Positions 3,103-5,673 of a DNA stretch of 5,673 nucleotides are shown in pieces. Source of the DNA: Candidatus Heimdallarchaeota archaeon. Its GTDB lineage: Archaea; Asgardarchaeota; Heimdallarchaeia; Heimdallarchaeales; Kariarchaeaceae. The DNA lies in contig JAAFKL010000081.1 of assembly GCA_021399405.1 (NCBI GenBank), positions 1-5,673 of the forward strand. Direction: 5' to 3'. Each line of letters begins with the position of its first letter. Position 1 is the stretch's first letter. The position numbers and the translations under genes are program-made. The notes under the pieces are model-generated. The model was not told where the DNA came from and made no database searches. It worked only from the letters and a program-made list of their open reading frames with translations.

Positions 3103-5673
3103 TTATTCGATGATTAGGAAATCCTCTACGTTATCCTTTATCTCATTTTTCTCAAAGGAATTATCAAATGAATATGCTAGGTAAACCCCAACTTCATTGT
3201 TCGTGATTTTATTCCTCTGCATGAAATTGTTGTTTGAGAAAATAAGGGCAAAGCCATAGGTATTCTCTTCGATCTCATTCCTGGACACAAAATTATCGTG
3301 AGATGACTCAAGAGCTAAACCAACAAAATTGTGTTTCAATTTATTCCAAGAAATATCATTATCGTCTGAAAATAGGAGGTAAATGCCCCATCCATTGTTT
3401 TCTAACTCATTTTCTCGCAGATTGTTTCCAGTTGAGGAATCTAAGAATATGGCAGTGTCATAATTCTCTACGATAGCATTTTTCATGATTTTGTTACCAT
3501 GTGAATTATGCAATTCTATCGCAGCATTACCTGTTCCTGATATCTCATTCTTCATTATTTCATTCTCGTCCGATCCAAAAAGATGAATACCACTATAACC
3601 ACTGTCAGTAATCTTGTTCTTAGTCATTACATTATCATCAGCCCCGAAGAGATCAATTCCAATGTACTCACTATTAGCAATCTTATTTTTGTGCATAACA
3701 TTTCCTGACGAAGTAGTTTCGCTGGGTACAACTGTCACAACTGCCGTGAATTCTACCTCGAATTCACCTTCCAGTACAAATCTCACTGTGAAGAAGTGTT
3801 CACCAAGTGATAATGGTCCAGAGAAATAATCCATGTCATATCTGAACTGTCCAAAACCCTCATCAAACCAGATATCTGATATCTGGAGTTCAACAGGTTC
3901 TCCATCCACAGTCAGCTCAACAATCATATTGTCATGTTCAAACTGTAGAATATCAAAATCATCCCAGACAGAAGTTGCTTGCCAGAAAATACTGTCAATA
4001 TCACTTACTGTGATATCCTCGTAGAATCGCATAGGAATGGGCTCATAAGGCTCAGTAGTGAAGAAAATACCACGTACATTATCATGGATATCATTCTCAA
4101 TTATCTGATTATTATCTGAATACCTGAATATGATTGCATCGTCAGTATTGTAGATTTCATTGGCTTCTATCACGTTACCATGGGCGTCCCAACCGCCTAT
4201 TCCGTCTTCTCCATAAAGATCATGAACCTCGTTCTCGACAACATAGTTATCATTAGAGTTGAATAGAAGACCTATTCCACCACCAAAATTCTCAAAGATA
4301 TCATTTGATGCAATCAGGTTTTCACTGGATCCTAAGAGTAATACTCCAATTGCATTTCCAAATATTACATTATTAGAGATTTGAACTTGGCTAGACCCTT
4401 GTATCAATATTCCTTCTGCACCATTACCTTCGATGGTATTTGAGTCAATGGTTCCTCCAACGGTGTTTTCTAAGCCAATTCCTACCCATCCGTTGTAGGC
4501 AAGATAATTACCCTGGAAAACGCTCTCATTAGCACCTGATTCATCTGGAACAACAGTAACCGTCGCTACTCTTGAGAGAAATTCCTCCCCATCCAGGACG
4601 AAGTGTACTTCGAATTCGTGTGATCCAACGGATAAAGGCTCAGAATAATATGTCATCTCAAATCCATATATTCCTTCCCAATCATCAAACCAGACATCTG
4701 AGAACTCTACATCTACTGCTAATCCATCGACTGTGAGTTGTATTTCAAGATTATCGTGTCTGTATTGGATGAATTCTTCATCCTCGCTCATCCATGATGC
4801 AGTCCAGACTAAATCCTGCTGATCAGTTACCTCAACATCTTCCCAGAAACGGAAATACACTGTGGTTTCTGTAAATGACCATATGCCTGCACTTCCACTC
4901 TCGGTGATAGAGTTATCCATAACAAGGTTATTTGGAGAGCTATACAATCTTATACCATCTCCCCATGACCAGTAAATATTGTTGAATTGGATTAGATTTT
5001 CACCGGATTCAAAGAACATTATGCCCACATCATTATTGTAGAGCTCATTTCCCAGAACCTGGTTATTGGAAGAATGCTCAAACAGAATTGCATTTGACCA
5101 GTGATCAAAAACCTGGTTTCCAGCAATTAATGAATCGGTTGTGTAATAGAAATTAATTCCAGCATCGGCCCAGTTGGACCACACTACATTATTTGTGACC
5201 TCAATTTGAGATGATTGACCAATCCATATTCCTTGACCTTGGTTGTTTTCAACGGTGTTACCATCAATGACCGTGGCATCTATACTATCCAGGCCTATTC
5301 CCACTCCATTATTAGCAATGTAATTGCCAGTGAATGAATTTTCCGCTTGAGATACCTCACCCGGCACCACAGTTACAAAAGCTGTGAATTCAATATCAAA
5401 TTCTCCATCCAGGAAGAATCTCACGTCGAATACATGTTCACCCAAAGATAGGGGCGCGGACTGGTAGAATATCTCATATCGATATACTTCCTCGCCTTCA
5501 TCATACCAGATATCAGACTTCTCTGCCTCAACAGGAACTCCATCTATGCTCAGATGCACCTCCATATTATCATGCTCCCAATTCAAATAACCCTCATCAG
5601 GAGAAGAAGAATCAGCTGACCACCAGATACTTTGCATATCAGTGGCGATAATAGTGTCTAGGAAATAGAGAAA
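3103..5673 (-). CDS. Giant modular surface-type protein: beta-sandwich domains alternating with right-handed beta-helices (5' end outside window)
   Basis: The frame is open to the window edge, so at least 856 residues are visible (residue 1 = codon 5671-5673) and the N-terminus is missing. The ATG at 5637 is not the start: the residues before it (VISIBLE as FLYFLDTIIATD) match the lead-in of the later repeats. Order: beta-sandwich 1 (1-104), beta-helix 1 (110-270, seven coils), beta-sandwich 2 (271-376), beta-helix 2 (382-541, seven coils), beta-sandwich 3 (545-650), beta-helix 3 (655-856, nine coils). Helix coils are 22-25 residues with an N-x-[IVL] core in every coil, a NosD/PbH1-like pattern. 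The sandwich domains share W-x-A, HDN, LTVDG, SD[IV]W[YF]D, PLS[LV]G and VTVVP motifs. The visible part has no transmembrane anchor; it ends NVEDFLIIE. Such proteins are usually secreted or on the cell surface and may bind or cut polysaccharide, or act in adhesion; no catalytic site is evident. The downstream gap suggests it is last in its transcript. Confidence 0.85.
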   Translation of the reverse strand, partial: FLYFLDTIIATDMQSIWWSADSSSPDEGYLNWEHDNMEVHLSIDGVPVEAEKSDIWYDEGEEVYRYEIFYQSAPLSLGEHVFDVRFFLDGEFDIEFTAFVTVVPGEVSQAENSFTGNYIANNGVGIGLDSIDATVIDGNTVENNQGQGIWIGQSSQIEVTNNVVWSNWADAGINFYYTTDSLIAGNQVFDHWSNAILFEHSSNNQVLGNELYNNDVGIMFFESGENLIQFNNIYWSWGDGIRLYSSPNNLVMDNSITESGSAGIWSFTETTVYFRFWEDVEVTDQQDLVWTASWMSEDEEFIQYRHDNLEIQLTVDGLAVDVEFSDVWFDDWEGIYGFEMTYYSEPLSVGSHEFEVHFVLDGEEFLSRVATVTVVPDESGANESVFQGNYLAYNGWVGIGLENTVGGTIDSNTIEGNGAEGILIQGSSQVQISNNVIFGNAIGVLLLGSSENLIASNDIFENFGGGIGLLFNSNDNYVVENEVHDLYGEDGIGGWDAHGNVIEANEIYNTDDAIIFRYSDNNQIIENDIHDNVRGIFFTTEPYEPIPMRFYEDITVSDIDSIFWQATSVWDDFDILQFEHDNMIVELTVDGEPVELQISDIWFDEGFGQFRYDMDYFSGPLSLGEHFFTVRFVLEGEFEVEFTAVVTVVPSETTSSGNVMHKNKIANSEYIGIDLFGADDNVMTKNKITDSGYSGIHLFGSDENEIMKNEISGTGNAAIELHNSHGNKIMKNAIVENYDTAIFLDSSTGNNLRENELENNGWGIYLLFSDDNDISWNKLKHNFVGLALESSHDNFVSRNEIEENTYGFALIFSNNNFMQRNKITNNEVGVYLAYSFDNSFEKNEIKDNVEDFLIIE
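3106..4041 (-). repeat. Module 3 of the giant protein: sandwich 3 plus a different, nine-coil basic helix
   Basis: The sandwich matches the others closely, with landmarks at Trp564, HDN 580-582 and VVP 648-650, 274 residues after module 2. The helix is a different type. Its nine coils are very regular (five of 23 then 22 residues), and the residue before the ladder Asn is Lys or Arg in seven of nine. It ends the protein without a capping domain. The sandwich therefore seems to have been copied in front of, or inherited with, an unrelated helix. Confidence 0.75.
4051..4863 (-). repeat. Module 2 of the giant protein: sandwich 2 plus seven-coil helix 2
   Basis: The same landmarks recur at Trp290, HDN 306-308 and VVP 374-376, that is 272 residues after those of module 1. 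The helix starts FQGNYLAYNGWVGIGL and again has seven coils, so sandwich and helix were probably duplicated together. Later coils have diverged, with a more acidic position before the ladder Asn (VEN, IEN). Confidence 0.75.
4864..5673 (-). repeat. Module 1 of the giant protein: sandwich 1 plus seven-coil helix 1
   Basis: Landmarks in visible-fragment numbering: Trp18 of WWSA, HDN at 34-36, SDIWYDE, PLSLGEH, and VVP at 102-104. The helix then starts FTGNYIANNGVGIGL. Its second and third coils (IDGNTVENN..., then SSQIEVTNNV) closely match those of module 2. Coil 3 is slightly longer and Trp-rich (WSNWADAG). The module is cut by the window edge by only a few residues, if its boundaries match the others. 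Confidence 0.75.

Noticed and set aside
3614..4024. Two short plus-strand ORFs (3614-3829 and 3833-4024)
   Set aside because: Both lie wholly antisense inside the giant beta-helix gene and have low-complexity Ser/Thr-rich translations expected of shadow frames.
3106..5346. Periodic DNA repeats of about 66-70 bases as a possible CRISPR array
   Set aside because: The periodicity is at the protein level (22-25-residue beta-helix coils) with divergent DNA; there are no identical repeats separated by unique spacers.
5635..5637. ATG taken as the start of the giant gene
   Set aside because: The frame stays open upstream to the window edge, and the residues before this Met match the lead-in strand of sandwich domains 2 and 3, so this Met is internal.
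3103..5673. Assignment as NosD, the copper-insertion protein of nitrous oxide reductase
   Set aside because: The beta-helix pattern is shared, but NosD is a shorter single-helix protein in a nos operon. Here there are alternating sandwich domains, a much larger size and no nos neighbours.

Overview
The window is AT-rich DNA that looks archaeal, probably from an uncultivated lineage. The evidence is indirect: AT-rich TATA-like boxes upstream of genes, intergenic T-tracts resembling archaeal terminators, some strong GGAGG-type ribosome binding sites mixed with genes that have none, and a very large acidic surface-type protein built of Asn-ladder beta-helix repeats. No RNA gene, transposase, integrase or CRISPR array is visible. 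I cannot name the lineage; Asgard-type and other mesophilic archaea are possible, and a bacterium is not fully excluded.

Layout from left to right. (1) 97-354, minus: an 85-residue protein that is only the membrane anchor and first strand of an SPFH/stomatin protein. (2) 523-724, minus: a candidate 66-residue single-span membrane protein that appears frameshifted, followed by a T8-G-T8 terminator-like tract. (3) 798-2180, minus: an unrecognised 460-residue protein with two copies of a CxxC...HP...C metal-site motif. (4) 2181-2393: a divergent promoter region. (5) 2394-3017, plus: a MerB-family organomercurial (alkylmercury) lyase with the Cys-Asp-Cys catalytic set intact. (6) 3018-3102: an AT-rich convergent terminator region. 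(7) 3103-5673, minus: the last 856 residues of a giant repeat protein in which about 105-residue beta-sandwich domains alternate with right-handed beta-helix blocks. It has no stop codon up to the window edge, so its N-terminus is missing.

No single pathway links these genes. The MerB homologue is the only gene with a predictable enzymatic activity. It has no merA, merR or mercury-transport gene beside it in this window and is divergent from the metal-motif protein, with which it shares an intergenic region that could support coordinated control. The giant protein is convergent with merB and independent of it; its architecture suggests a secreted or cell-surface protein. The most unusual points are the 272-274-residue super-repeat of the giant protein with a basic residue ladder only in its last beta-helix, the orphan MerB, the duplicated metal motif, and the broken or overlapping small ORFs near 523-724.
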